In this document: piece by piece, positions 1 to 11,800 of the stretch
Layout of the letters: every line of letters begins with the position of its first letter
Position numbering within the stretch: position 1 is the stretch's first letter
Assembly: GCA_019648995.1 (NCBI GenBank)
Contig: BLXT01001042.1
Span: 441,116-461,730, forward strand
Length of the DNA stretch: 20,615 nt
Direction: 5' to 3'
From: Plakobranchus ocellatus
Lineage: Eukaryota > Mollusca > Gastropoda > Plakobranchidae
Program-made: the position numbers and the translations under genes
The notes under the pieces: model-generated
Seen by the model: only the letters and a program-made list of their open reading frames with translations
The model's database searches: none
Told to the model about the DNA's origin: nothing

Positions 1-428
1 TTGGGTTCACTCACATAGTTTAGCCGGTCAGTCAAAACCGTTGCCCGGGGTGTGGCCACTGCCGTGCATAAGCAGTATCCGTGGCATTTAGTTTACATCT
101 TCATAAAAATGAAGAATAATGTTGAGCTGTTTATAAAAAACCATTGAAGTATATATATAATAAGCAATTAGATTTAGTTGTGTCAAAACAAATGAATCAT
201 GTTGACAATTGTAGGTACCAGGTATGTTTTTGACAATGATGTAAGAACAAGATGGCATGAGCTTTGGTGTTTTTTTACTCTATTTGACCTTTTTTTCACC
301 AAAATTATGCTTTACAATGAGACACAGACAATACAATTGAAACAATCAACTTTCAGAAATTCTGGCTGTCAAATAAAGATTTTAGAGAATCAAACAAAGT
401 AATATACCTGGCCTCCCAGAAATCGCAG

Positions 429-444
429 TCTTGCGGCCGCAAGA
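429..444. repeat. Perfect 16-bp palindrome with GCGGCCGC core
   Basis: TCTTGCGGCCGCAAGA equals its own reverse complement. It is unusually GC-rich for this region and may be part of an unrecognised interspersed repeat. Confidence 0.6.
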
Positions 445-1870
445 ATTGCCAAAGAACGCAAGAAACCTGCAATTTTTGCAATTTTCTGCTGTTTTTCACA
501 ATTTTTGGTAATTTTGTCTTTTAAGAGCAAAAATTGAGGTTTTTACTTGCAAGTCTAGAAAGAGTGTTCTGTTTCTGGCTTCCTTCACTAACCAATCTGG
601 CTCCCTAATGTTTAGAGTAAAGTTAAATCAACATTTATGTAACATTATCTCTCTTTTTCTGGCAGCCTAATTTTGCATAATTATGTTGCAATTTTTTCGT
701 ACTTTATTCGGGTAGGCCAGCCAGCAGCGAGTTACAATAATCAAGCAAGATAGAATAAGGATGAAATGAGCACTTTCAGTTTTTAATTTTGAAATTATTT
801 CTTAATTCAATATGGTATATTTTTTAGTGCCTTCAAGAGTTGAAATTTGTAAGCATGTCTTTTTAAAGTGTCTGGTGCTATCTTTATTTAGGCATGGGGA
901 CTTTCAACTTTTCACTAAACTTCTCTTAAAAATGAATCGTCAAACCCCATGATCTCGAACACAATAACATCAAATTCTTGGAAACTAATTTTTCCATTTC
1001 CATTTTTTTCTTAATACTTGCAATACGTAATCAATGTAACCAGTCTATTGCTTCCACTTTTGTATTGCCACATTTTGTACCGGTATTTGTCCTATATTTT
1101 TTTTCCTCTTATTTTTAAAAAGTTTCCTTTCAAAGTGATATATATATCATTCAAAATAAATGTATAACTACCACTGGGTCTTGCTTAAAAGTACTCGTAT
1201 ATTTCATTTTTGGTAATAAATATGTCAGCTGCATGCATGATTTTTACTTCGCTTCTTGTTCTTAAAAATACAGAATTGTCATGTTGTCAATACAGAAAGG
1301 CTTTGTATGGATGCATATAAAAAAGTTTGCAATTTTTTTTCATACTTTTGGGCTGTTAACCTTGCAATTTTTCCTTTTCAAAAATGCAATTTTCCGCAGG
1401 GCCAAATATACATGCGTAACTTCAGTAAAGCACCATAAATCACAAAAAACTTCCTGCACATCCCATAATTTACATGAAACAATCCAAAACAAACTTGAAA
1501 AAAATCTGCATTGTTCCCATGCAAGCTTTATCAGAATGACAACAAAAAAAACTTTGAGAAAAGAAAAGCCTTGGGTGGACTTCTAAAAAAAGTAGTAAAT
1601 TTCAAGAGAAAATAATTTTCACAAACCTTAGCTGTATGGATTCCAAGAACAGGAAATGGCAAGATAAAACTTGTCATGAAATAGTCATTGTGAGGCTCAA
1701 CTGTCTGACTAAGATGAACACTTGTATTCTCATTAGTCTGTTTAAAAAAAAAACAAAAAAAAAAACCAGTGAAATAATATATAATCGCCTTATAAATTTA
1801 AAAAAAAAAAAGCCTTAAAATTTGAATTGAAAGTTATTTCTCTAATATTTCTTATCTAATTATCCCGACT

Positions 1871-1893
1871 TTAACCCCTTCTTGACGTAGGTG
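1871..1893 (+). repeat. piggyBac left TTAA and terminal repeat
   Basis: TTAA at 1871-1874 is followed by CCCCTTCTTGACGTAGGTG. Ten of the first twelve bases after the TTAA match the inverted right end. Confidence 0.8.
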
Positions 1894-1967
1894 TTGCATG
1901 CATATGTAATATTGCAGGGTTTGAGTTTGAAAATTCGTAAGGAGTAAATGCTATATATGAGGTGTGC

Positions 1968-2343
1968 TTAGAAACCATTTAATTGTGATTTAGTAGTAAA
2001 TATTTGACCTATAAAAGTATATATATTTATGTTCAGGAATGAATGCCCTTTACAACGTAACCTACCTTTTTTCCCTTTTTCAGATGTATTCTGTTTCTTA
2101 GAGCTAGATCTAGATTTATTGGCAGGTGCCTGTCGTTTTTTTCCAGCTTTAGGAGTTTCATGATCGTTACTACTCTCTGTGTCACTTCCTAAACTTCTAG
2201 ATCTAGGAGTGTTATAATCACTTCCTGAATCTTCATAGAAAGATTCATTTTCACTTGAATCACAAGTAAGAGTCCTAATACTTCTTTCTTATCATACAAA
2301 GCTCTTCTCTATTGTTATCACTATGTGTTAAGGGCTCCATCAT
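1968..2343 (-). pseudogene. Broken N-terminal piggyBac-like transposase fragment
   Basis: On the minus strand an ATG-started frame (MMEPLTHSDNNREELCMIR) from 2343 ends at a TAG after about 22 codons. A second frame, offset by one base and overlapping it, opens after a TAA and continues to 1968. The second frame carries an acidic Ser-rich stretch (ESFYEDSGSDYNTPRSRS) and then a Lys/Arg-rich stretch (AGKKRQAPANKSRSSSKKQ). This composition is typical of piggyBac transposase N-termini. The frameshift lies in the short overlap near 2283-2300. No catalytic aspartate domain is present. Confidence 0.65.
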
Positions 2344-2531
2344 GTCGGAATGAATCAATGTGATGTACAGAATGAAAACATCGGAAGAAAAGCTAAAAGC
2401 ACACCTTTACTAAAGTTTATTTTCTCAGAAGAAGGGTCAATTTATAAAAAAAAAAATATCGATAAATTCAATTTTCTAAGTGGCTTTAGTATAGGCTTTG
2501 AAACTTTTCCACTATTCCATTGATATAACCT

Positions 2532-2668
2532 GATGTACGTTATGCGTCAAGTATGGCATCTTGGCACAAGAAGCATGACGTACATTGAACGTCATGTTGG
2601 GCATCTTGGCATGATATTCAATGAAGCTAATATGATGTGCGTAAAACGCCATATATGGCAGGAAGGGG
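2532..2668 (+). repeat. Three 35-bp subterminal repeats of the piggyBac element
   Basis: The units are 2532-2566, 2577-2611 and 2634-2668. Units 1 and 2 match at about 27 of 35 positions and both end GGCATCTTGGCA. Unit 3 shares the first part (GATGTGCGT, CATATATGGCA) and runs into the terminal repeat. Each unit contains an imperfect palindrome around ACGT, plausibly a transposase binding site. Confidence 0.75.
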
Positions 2669-2672
2669 TTAA
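2649..2672 (-). repeat. piggyBac right TTAA and terminal repeat
   Basis: Read on the minus strand, TTAA (2669-2672) is followed by CCCCTTCCTGCCATATATGG. This end is contiguous with the third subterminal repeat unit. Confidence 0.8.
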
Positions 2673-3727
2673 AAATAACTCAAATTCAAATTCCACCCCT
2701 TACAGTTTAAATTAATGAGTTTATTTTAACTCTTAACTAATGAACTTATGAAAAAAAAATGGCAATTATTTCAGACCAGGGTTTTCTACATCGCAAGATA
2801 AAACCAAAAGAAGGAAAAATAATTTTGCCAAAATTGAATCTCATTCGTAGAGGTGATATATGAAACTGCAAATGTTTTAGAAAACAAAATACAATTAATT
2901 AATTCTGAGGGGTTTTTTTTTTGCTCCTAACTTTTCTCCTTTGTGTGAGTAAATTAACATTTGCAAAATATTTTTTTTTAACATTTTCTTATTCATAATT
3001 ACAAAGACCAGCCACAATAACTAGTTTTTGATCCTCGAAAAGACAAAGTTAAAAAAAAAACAAAACAACATGAGCAGAAAATGAATTCAACTTTTCACTT
3101 GGACCTAATTTGTCTACACAAGAAGCTTTCTTGACAAATTTTGAAACATCCATTTTCTACGCAGGTTGAAATTTAAGCTAATTTGAAAGAAAAAATACTT
3201 ATTGAGCATCATAAATATTTCCAAATGTTAATCAAATAGAGAATAAAAGAGGAAAAGAGGTTTAATAAAAATTTTTTTTTAATTTTTTGGGGGAAGTGCA
3301 AGGTTAATCTACAAATCTGATTGATTTTCCGTTTCATCCCAATCTCTTTAGCTTAAGACTTCCTGAAAATGTAAGAGCCATTTGAAATATTTCTTTAAAA
3401 GCCTCTTAAATATTCCTACAAAAATACACTATAAAATCATCAAAACATTTTACAAGTTCCTAGCTAAACAAAAATATATCATACATTTACAGAAACAGAG
3501 AAAAATCTAAGCGATACCAGAATAAGTAAAACATCCCTTTTTGAGATTGAGTGGAAAAGTATTCATGGTGGCATGAGACTGATTTACTCTTGTTGCCTCA
3601 GAAGTATCTTGAGACTAGTTCTAATGAGCAGAATGTTGCATACAATGTTTTAAAATGTTCAAAATGCGACTTCTTGCTTATTTGGACTTGTATGAAGACT
3701 AATGTGATTTTTTATAATCAAACTGAC

Positions 3728-3922
3728 CTTGACATTGGGGTTGACAGTAGTGTTACGACTGACCAGAGCTGTAGATACAGAGATGATAACAGATTTGACC
3801 TGGCGATGCAATGCAGGTCGATCTCCACGTTGGACAACGCCCTCTACTTTCAATGACAAATTTGTGTCTGCTCGCAGAGACACAGGTTCTTGGTTTTGGC
3901 TCTGCTGCGGTGACACTGCCAG
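3728..3922 (-). CDS. INTS7: INTS7 coding exon 18 (residues 804-868), last exon in window
   Basis: The exon encodes LAVSPQQSQNQEPVSLRADT, then NLSLKVEGVVQRGDRPALHR, and ends NTTVNPNVK. It matches human QQLALKVEGVVQHGSKPGLF and starts the beta-rich C-terminal region of INTS7. The acceptor is TTCTGCAG|CTG and the donor GTCAAG|GTCAGT. Both ends are phase 0. The following exon (human region from DYFSTQFLLNFAILG to the end) is not found downstream in the window. Confidence 0.95.
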
Positions 3923-4618
3923 CTGCAGAAGGCAATCAAAATAAAAACTGCAAGAACAATTGATAAATTTTTACCTTGAGTGACAATACAAATTCTTATC
4001 CGACCTGTATTTCTAACAATTCACTCTTATATGATTAATCCAGTTTTCATAAACTTATTGAAGAATTGCTGTCTACTTCCTCTTGTAACTAAACTGCAAG
4101 GTTTGTACTAGCAAAAGAAAAATGAAACTAATTTGAGAAATAAATAATAATGCAAAATATACCATGCAATTAAGATAAAATATCATGTATATTGTTACCA
4201 TGTCTTAGCCTGATATGAGTTGGGTTTTTTTTGGGCTCTTTTTTTTTTACATACTTAAACCTTTTGCAAGTCAGTCTCACTGGTCCCAAGCCTTTAAAAA
4301 TGCCCTTGCTTAAAATTAGGGCTTACTATATAATAAAAAAACATAAAAAACATTTAGTTGCAAGCTAATTATAACACCTCTTTAACATATTCATATTTTT
4401 GCTTTCTGTGTTGCCTGTACTATAATCCCTAGATTTGATAGTATATACTTGAGAAAATGTATAATAGATCTACCTCTAAAACCCTTGAATGCTCATTTAA
4501 ATTTATATCTAGAGCTAGCCTCTATGGGAAGGTGATTGCAGCACAGGTCATTGGACAGCTCATACATTTAGGCATTTACCCTTAATTCTTTGATCATTGT
4601 CTAGCCTTTGTATCCCAA

Positions 4619-4674
<56 letters not shown>

Positions 4675-7600
4675 CTTTCTCTTGCATTTATCAGACTATT
4701 TATGTAGAAATGGCATTACAATTCTTAATGTTGATCCAGCTTAAACACTAAGATCTTGGTACCACATTTAAGCAAAGAAACCAAATCTAATGTTCCTTAT
4801 GTCTAATCTAACCTTCAGTTTAGGTTTAATTATTTGTGTTTAGAATTACATAAATAAGTATGTTTAACACTTACCAACACACACAAAGCGAAAGTGAAGT
4901 ATAATAAAGACCAGAGCAAAACTAAGGTTTTAAATTGTTTTCAGTGTTGGGCTTATAATTGGTCCTGATTTCTGGACTGTTTAAAAAGAAAATTTAGTTG
5001 GTAAAAAAAAACTGGAACAGAAGATTCTAAGATAGCTAGGAAAAACCAAAATCTATTTTTAAGGGCTGTCAAACACATTTTATAGAAGCCCATCTGGACT
5101 GAATTCCAATCCCAGCTCAATTGAGTTTCTAAACAATGCAACTAACTTTACTTGGATGAGCCTATTATAAACTATTCCTGATGCATTTGATGATCTAAAA
5201 CCTGTTTTTTTTTTTTATTTTTAATCTAAATTCTGACGATGAGCACAGCATGCTGCCTAGAACTATGTAGCTTAGATATCTAGCTTGTCCGCCCTTCCTC
5301 TGTGTTTTGCTAAGGATCGATAAATAGAGATGGTTTTCCCTTTTAATCTTAAACATTTCTGGTGAGTTTAATGCTTCTTAAATTTGGGCTACTGAAAGTC
5401 GTATCTTATATCAAAACAGCAGGAACAATTAGAATTTTGGCCTACATGTATATATGGAAATCACATTGTTACTAGGGAAGCTTTTTCTCACTAGAATTCA
5501 TTTTTTCCTTGGCCATTATTGCTTACCTTGACTGTTGTGTTTTGCAGAGTCTGAAAGAAAAACCTTGGGTAACTTGGAGAGGCCCTCACAAAACTGGTTA
5601 CTGACCACAATAACATGTCAATGAGCTGAAATATGGCAAAACTATGAGAAACTGATTCATCTGAAACTATAGTCAAAACCAAATTTCTAACATAAGTAAA
5701 GACTGTTTTTGTTATGTCTCATGAATTTATAATAATTCTCAGCAGACAAATCCTGTGCTTTATTTATTTTTTAATCCAAAAAATATAACGGCTTCCAATG
5801 CCCCTTTTTGACTCTGGCTACAATAAACAAAAAAGAAGCTTTAAATGAAAAAAATCCTAATTTTAATAAAATGTAGGCTTTGGGTGTTATTAATAAAGAA
5901 GTTGGGAATATGACAAACTAATCATGCTTTGATACTCTTCAAAGGCTAAATGGCTTAGAAGCGTAATTATTTTTTGTATAATAATATGACTTATATGTCA
6001 CACATGTACATATCATGAAGACCTACCCAGGGAATAAAATTTCTTCCTAAAATAAATTGCATATTCCTCTAGTAACAGTAGCTGGGCATAAAAGAACACT
6101 GAAATAGTCTCCTGTATGCTGTTAGAGCTGAGATCCACTGCACAAATAGATGTTTTGTAATTATATAAAAATCTGCTACAATGACAATTTAAGTTCAAGC
6201 TTTCAGTTCATTTTTTAACCCAAACCTTATGAGATATAGTTGCAGTTGAACTGGTATCTGGCAGGAGTTTATCCATCGAATTAGAGATTTCATGCATGAC
6301 TCTGATAGTGGCATTGGCTGGTGGGCCAGAGCAACTTGACTCATCTTTGTTGCTGGAGAGAAACTGGCGCTCTCCTAGGTTACTCTGACTGGAGAAAAGA
6401 GGGAAATATATAAAAATATCAATCTAATATAGAATTTGTGGTATCTTATGCTGGGTTACCTTCAAATATCAAGTGTGCTACCTGAGAAGCTTGTCAAAAT
6501 TTTACAGCTCTACCATATATTACATTATATCATTTCTTTAATTTTGAGAGCAAACGATGTATATTGTGAATCAAGAATAAAGTACATAAGTAAGGTAACT
6601 AGAGTAAATCAGACACAAGCTGCTGTTGATACTTTTGCTCTAGAGCCTTTTAAAACTTAAACCCAAAACAGTATTTAAAGTGCAATCTTCAAACTCACGC
6701 ATAATGGCAGAATTGGGGTAATACTAATATATATGTTTTTTGGTTTTTTTTAATTTTCTTCATAAAAATGTAAATCATCAGCTTCTATATCATTATCGGA
6801 ATGTGCAAAATATGAATTGTGCCAAATTTATCAAGGTTTCCTCACAAATTAACTTTTTATTAAAACTTTTGGAATCACTTTTGGTTTAAAAAAGTTACTA
6901 GTGACATTATTTCCTTTTTTTTCCTTCTTTCAGCAAAGCCATGGCAGGAGAGAAATTTCAGATAGCATTAAAAAAAAAAAAACACAGATATTTCAGAGCT
7001 CACCCTGTATGAATAGTTGAAATAATGGTGGAAATAACCGACTTCATGCAGCTGCAACATTGTTGTATTCTAAAGTATTATATAGGGAAAAAACAACCAA
7101 AAGAGCACAGCAAATTTCTGCCTAGAAAGAAAGTACAAATTCTTATCCTAGCCCTAAAGAAAGTTTTCACGTATTACTCTGACAAAGCATTGAAAGGGTG
7201 TGAACAGGCAAAAAAATCTAAAACAATTGTGTATATAAATAGCTTTAAGCTTTGTAAATTTTAACACTATTTTCTTTAATGTTTTATTTGGGAGGATATA
7301 TTTGTGACAAGTGTTTTCTCTTAAAAGCTATTTATGCAAGTCTTTAACAACTTGTGGTTTTCCAAATATAACTTATTTTACATTATAATTTGATAAAATA
7401 TTGTAAAGTCAGTCATAATAAAATATCAACTTCAACTGTCCTATCTGAACACCCTTTTTGGTGATTCCAATAATGATTACTTTGGTTGTCAAAATAAAAT
7501 GATCTTGGAATGAAAGAAAGAAAGATCTGAATGTTTCATTCACTTGCTTCTCTAGACAACACAGATTGTGCTTGTTGATGTTGCATTTTATTGAACAGCC

Positions 7601-8743
7601 ATGAAACAAAGCGGGTCTAACAAAGAAAAAGAGCTAAGATGGCTGAGTATGCAAGTTTATAGAAAGCCACAGTAATAAATATGTTAACTGGATATAAAAG
7701 GATACACGTTAATATTGAGAAGAGACACTGAGTCGGCATCAAATGCAGATCTGTAAAGTGCAAAAGCAAATGAGCTTGCCTCTTTGTATTCAGTCAGGCA
7801 TTTCTCAAGCTGAAAAAAATAGTCAAAGTAATGAGTTGTATGTTTTAAAACTGCAAGAGATAACAAAACAAAAAAATATTCTCACACAAGTGCCTTCAAG
7901 CTTTTTGGACTTTGCTTTGGATTCACAGGTTCTATTCATGACCCATACTTAGTTATTCAAGAATGTAAAACCAATCACACTTTTTTAAACTAAAAGGTTT
8001 GACATTTTTTCTTAGCAATATCTTTTGAAAAATGTAAATATGCCTTTAAAAGTAAGATAATTACAGGAGGAGACTGACACAAGTAGGCAAAAAAATTGAA
8101 ACAGATAAATAAAATGAATGAAACAAAAAATGGGAAAGGATAGGTAAGAATGTGTTGATCTCAGATTTTGCTGGCCCCCATTAAGCCAAGCCCTAGCTGA
8201 AACAAATAATTACAGCAAACTTCAGGGTATGGCACTAATTTCCCAGACAAAGGAGGGAGTGAAGGAAGGTAGATGGTTATACAAAAGTATGACTTTACAC
8301 AGTAAGCAACAAGAATATTACTACAAATTATGAACAATTTTAGTTCCATATCTTTGATTGATTCATATATCTGCTATCAAGGCAAAAAACTTTATAAGTA
8401 ACTTTCAGCTTCAAGAATTGTTTATTGACCAGTTAATCTTACAGCTTTCATTCCATAACCTGCATTATTTTGCCCTTTTCCAGATAAAGTTATCTCTGTT
8501 TACCTGCTGGATAACTTGAGCCCAACGTGTACCCTCTTGACCATTGCTGTCAGCCAGAGCAGAGGAAAGAGCTGGCGGAGGTTTTGCACCAAAGGCAGTA
8601 CAGGAGAGCAGTAGTAAATGATGTGCCTGTAGAACTCGCATACGTAGCTGTATGTAGCCACAAGCAAAGTCTAAAGGGTTGCTGGGAGAACTAGCTGCCT
8701 ACAGGAAATAAATAACAAACAGTTTTTTAAATAATTTTCTATG

Positions 8744-8821
<78 letters not shown>

Positions 8822-11800
8822 AATTAATAGTTTTTGAAAAACTAATACTTTACCTTAAGAGTGGCTTGACTTTTCATGTACAATTCAACAGCATCAGAGA
8901 CACATGCTGTTAGATTAGAAGAATCTACCTTGACTCTCAGCAGGCATTTTTCTGCTGCACAGACATGCTGGAGACCCAGCAACCAGTAGTGCACATGTTC
9001 TGTCACAACCTGCGAAAACAAAAGGAAGCTCGCAACATATGATCCTTTTTGAGTGAAAAATTTATTTTTATGTACATAACAAAGTAAAACAACATAAGCA
9101 TTAGGCATTGGTAAAATATGTATTAGTTGAGAAGAGTTTAACCTTGGAAGTTCCAATTGAAGCACAAATTAAGATCCACTATTCCTAAAATGGGAAGCAA
9201 GAGTACATGAGAAAAAGATCTTCACTTTGACATAGCCTGTCTTATTACAATATTGATTTAATTTCTTGGGTAATAAGAACTACTATTTCAAAATCAGAAA
9301 AATAAGGAAATGCTAGCTTTCATATATTCAACGGTAAAAATTAACCCAAAATAAACTCAAGAACAAAACTTGCCTGCAGATTCAATGAAGCGAAAATATC
9401 GTATGCCACATGATACTGAGAGTAACGCATTGCTTGTCTTGCTACTTTGTATTTGATCCATGGGTTAGCACGACTGATGCAGGCCATTACCTGTCCATGG
9501 ATAGGACCAGTCATGGCCTTGTGGTGTTGGGCTTGGAAAAGCAGTGTGCACAGATGAACCTACAATAAAAACAATGCTATCATGACTCCATGCAACAAAA
9601 TAGCTTTTCATTTTATTTAGAATGTCTTTTTTAATATTACAAATTTAAAAATACATTATTAGGTCATAGATCTGGGGAGAGTATGAAGCTATGTAAAAAT
9701 AACAATTCAAAGGATATTTTTCATTCATGAAAAGTGAAGTTTTTTAAAATAATTATATAAAATTGGTGAATTCTTCAAAATTTTTTTGCTTTGTTTTATT
9801 TTTCAATTTCATTCTTTTAAACTTGGAAATGTTTTTTTTTCTTACACTAATTTCAAGTTTTGAATTGCAAGAAAGGTAACAAAATTTTAAAAATTAAAAC
9901 ATACCTTCGAAAAAAACCGACATTCCTTTTTGCATTTTTAGTCTACAATACTTACATTTACATGAAATAAAGCTATTGTTCTTCTCTTTTCTGACGAAAT
10001 ATTTGCTTAAAAAGGTCATAGTATCAATCATAGCAGGGAAAAAATATTTGAGAATCACTCTGTTCATTTTCAACTACCAAGTTTTAAAAATTTTGTATTC
10101 TTTTTTATCTGGCTTTCTTTCAGTGTGAGGTCAGGCTTATACTAAAATATCATAATTTTCATAGTCCCTCTTCTCCTTTTTGCATATATGCATTATCCAT
10201 TCACCATGTTCGTAGAAAAAAGTGTATGTCAAATTAAGATGCATTAATCATATGATCTCACACTGTAATCAGGCCTAAAGTCCTGTAGGATCATATCATA
10301 TGACGGAATGTTCTTTTTTTTTTTAAAGATCACTAGGGCATTTCCTATATAATGATGATAATGATGATAATAATAGATGAGAATCAATCGAGCTAAGTAG
10401 CACAACTTCAATGAGCTCAAGTCTGTAATTCAAGCCCCAGACAGCAACTTATAATTATCAGAGATGCCAAATGAAAAAGAGCCTGAACTTTTCCATAATT
10501 GTTGCTATAGTGCTCCACAACATACCAGATGCCATATGTGCACATCAGTCTAATCAAACTTCATTTTATGCATCAACTGGAGCAAAAGTGAAATCTCCAT
10601 GGGGTTTTAGATGAGATACATTGGTTTTTTACTCTTTACTCAAGTTAGTGATATTAGCCTACTAATCTTTAATCTAGGCTGCTACTCTAACACTGTACAC
10701 AATTCTTATTCTTAATAAGATGACTTTAATCAGAAACTTGTCTTTATTTTTATCTAGAATTGGGATTATGCTTTCTATAGGCTTAAGTTTCACTAAAAGT
10801 CTAAGCTCCTGAGTCTAGTGTAGCGATCAAACAAAATTTGATTTAGATCCTTGGTTCAATTTTCAATCTAAGTATTCAAACTCTTGTCTAACCATTATAG
10901 TTATCAAAACTGATTTGAGCGTTTGAAATGTAGATTCTGTAGTCCTTTGGAAAATAGAAATCTGAATAACTAGGTCTAAATAATGAAAACAAGTACTTAG
11001 GTAGGGTCCAAATTGGAATTTACTACCTATAAATATAAATTTCAATTTCTGCATCGATCTTAGGAAGACAAAAATATTTAAAACTTGTTATAATTTGTTC
11101 ATTTTAATTACAATTATTGATATAGTTCATGGTCCAGGAAATAAAATCACAGCCACTTTGTTTCAAAATATATCTGTTACATGGAGCAGTTTGATTTACA
11201 GCATCTCTTCCCCTTGAGTTATAACAGATGAAACTTTGTGTTAAAAACCCGGAATTTTCTTCTAAAATTTGAAGAAAGACGGAAACCTGGCTAAAACTGG
11301 AAATTTGGCATCTCTGAAATGTACTTGGTCCCTTTTCCACACTTTCTCACAGTTACTTTAGACTATTTATTGACATCTCTCTGAACTTGAAATATCTAAC
11401 TTTCTTCTGTTTGTGTGTTTCTTCTCAGACCTGAACTTGCAGAATTTCCCTGCTGCTGTCACTGATTGTGGTGGTTAAGCTAGCCAGAATTTGAGGAGAC
11501 ACAGCATTTAAAGCATTTGGGCAATCAGAGCCAATAGCTGCCAAACATTCACAGACATGGAGCTGGCTTGGTTCTGAGGTAAAAAAAAAGATTATGCATA
11601 ATATTGAATCTTTATCACATAGAGCTATTCATAAGAGGTTAATGCACTGTATAAATGTCTTTAAAAATTGAGATTTTTTAATTTTAAAAAATGTATTATT
11701 GAAAAAGCTGATGTTAATATTAAACGTTTTTTAAAAAGTCACAAAAATAATATCATGAACAAAGAGGAAACTTAAATATTGACAAACCTTCAGCCACTCC

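Larger units (their letters stand above)
1875..2668 (-). mobile_element. Internally deleted piggyBac-family transposon
   Basis: Direct TTAA copies at 1871-1874 and 2669-2672 flank a 794-bp segment. Its left end begins CCCCTTCTTGAC; its right end, read inward on the minus strand, begins CCCCTTCCTGCC. TTAA target duplication followed by a C-rich terminal repeat is the signature of the piggyBac superfamily. Three 35-bp subterminal repeats precede the right end, and a Ser/Asp/Glu-rich transposase N-terminus lies inside on the minus strand. Full-length elements are about 2.5 kb or more. Here the catalytic domain is absent, so the copy is non-autonomous. It lies in intron 18 or the 3' flank of INTS7, in the same orientation as the gene. 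Confidence 0.85.
1..3727 (-). other. INTS7 intron 18 or 3' flank, no coding exon found
   Basis: This AT-rich sequence follows the exon 18 donor. I scanned the minus strand for the expected terminal segment (a region like FLLNFAILG...WKTGP) and did not find it. The only structured content is the piggyBac derivative at 1875-2668, a GC-rich patch at about 1-100, and a 16-bp perfect palindrome at 429-444 containing a GCGGCCGC core. The rest is poly-A and poly-T runs. Confidence 0.6.

Noticed and set aside
1-100. GC-rich patch with short open frames on both strands
   Set aside because: Too short and cut by the window edge; no motif is identifiable and it does not match the missing INTS7 exon.
400-460. 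Minus-strand 58-bp exon-like segment between AG and GTATAT
   Set aside because: The translation does not match INTS7 and the segment is centred on a palindrome; it is more likely a repeat.
1281-1586. 101-codon plus-strand open frame
   Set aside because: Low-complexity Lys/Phe-rich translation from AT-rich DNA; no homology recognised.
3584-3650. Minus-strand frame ending ILLRQQE-stop, superficially like a Gln-rich INTS7 tail
   Set aside because: It is only about 21 codons, lacks the conserved region that should precede it, and is bounded by a stop without a fitting acceptor.
3659-3727. Read-through of exon 18 into intron 18, giving 22 extra codons and a stop
   Set aside because: The sequence does not resemble the INTS7 C-terminus, no AATAAA on the sense strand follows nearby, and a good GTCAGT donor is present.
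3551-3856. 101-codon plus-strand open frame
   Set aside because: It is largely antisense to INTS7 exon 18 and its start; no protein family is recognisable.
5626-5682. Extension of exon 17 upstream in the same open frame
   Set aside because: The extension lies before a good ATATTTCAG acceptor and does not align with INTS7; using the earlier TTTCAG would shift the frame.
6385-6390. Alternative exon 16 acceptor TCAG|AGT
   Set aside because: It would be phase 0 and skip exon 15, which is clearly homologous to the INTS7 LQQQSC helix; CCAG|T fits the phase 2 junction.
7706-7710. Alternative exon 14 donor AAC|GTGTAT
   Set aside because: It would leave phase 0 and break the frame into exon 15; GT|GTATCC keeps phase 2 and gives a gapless alignment.
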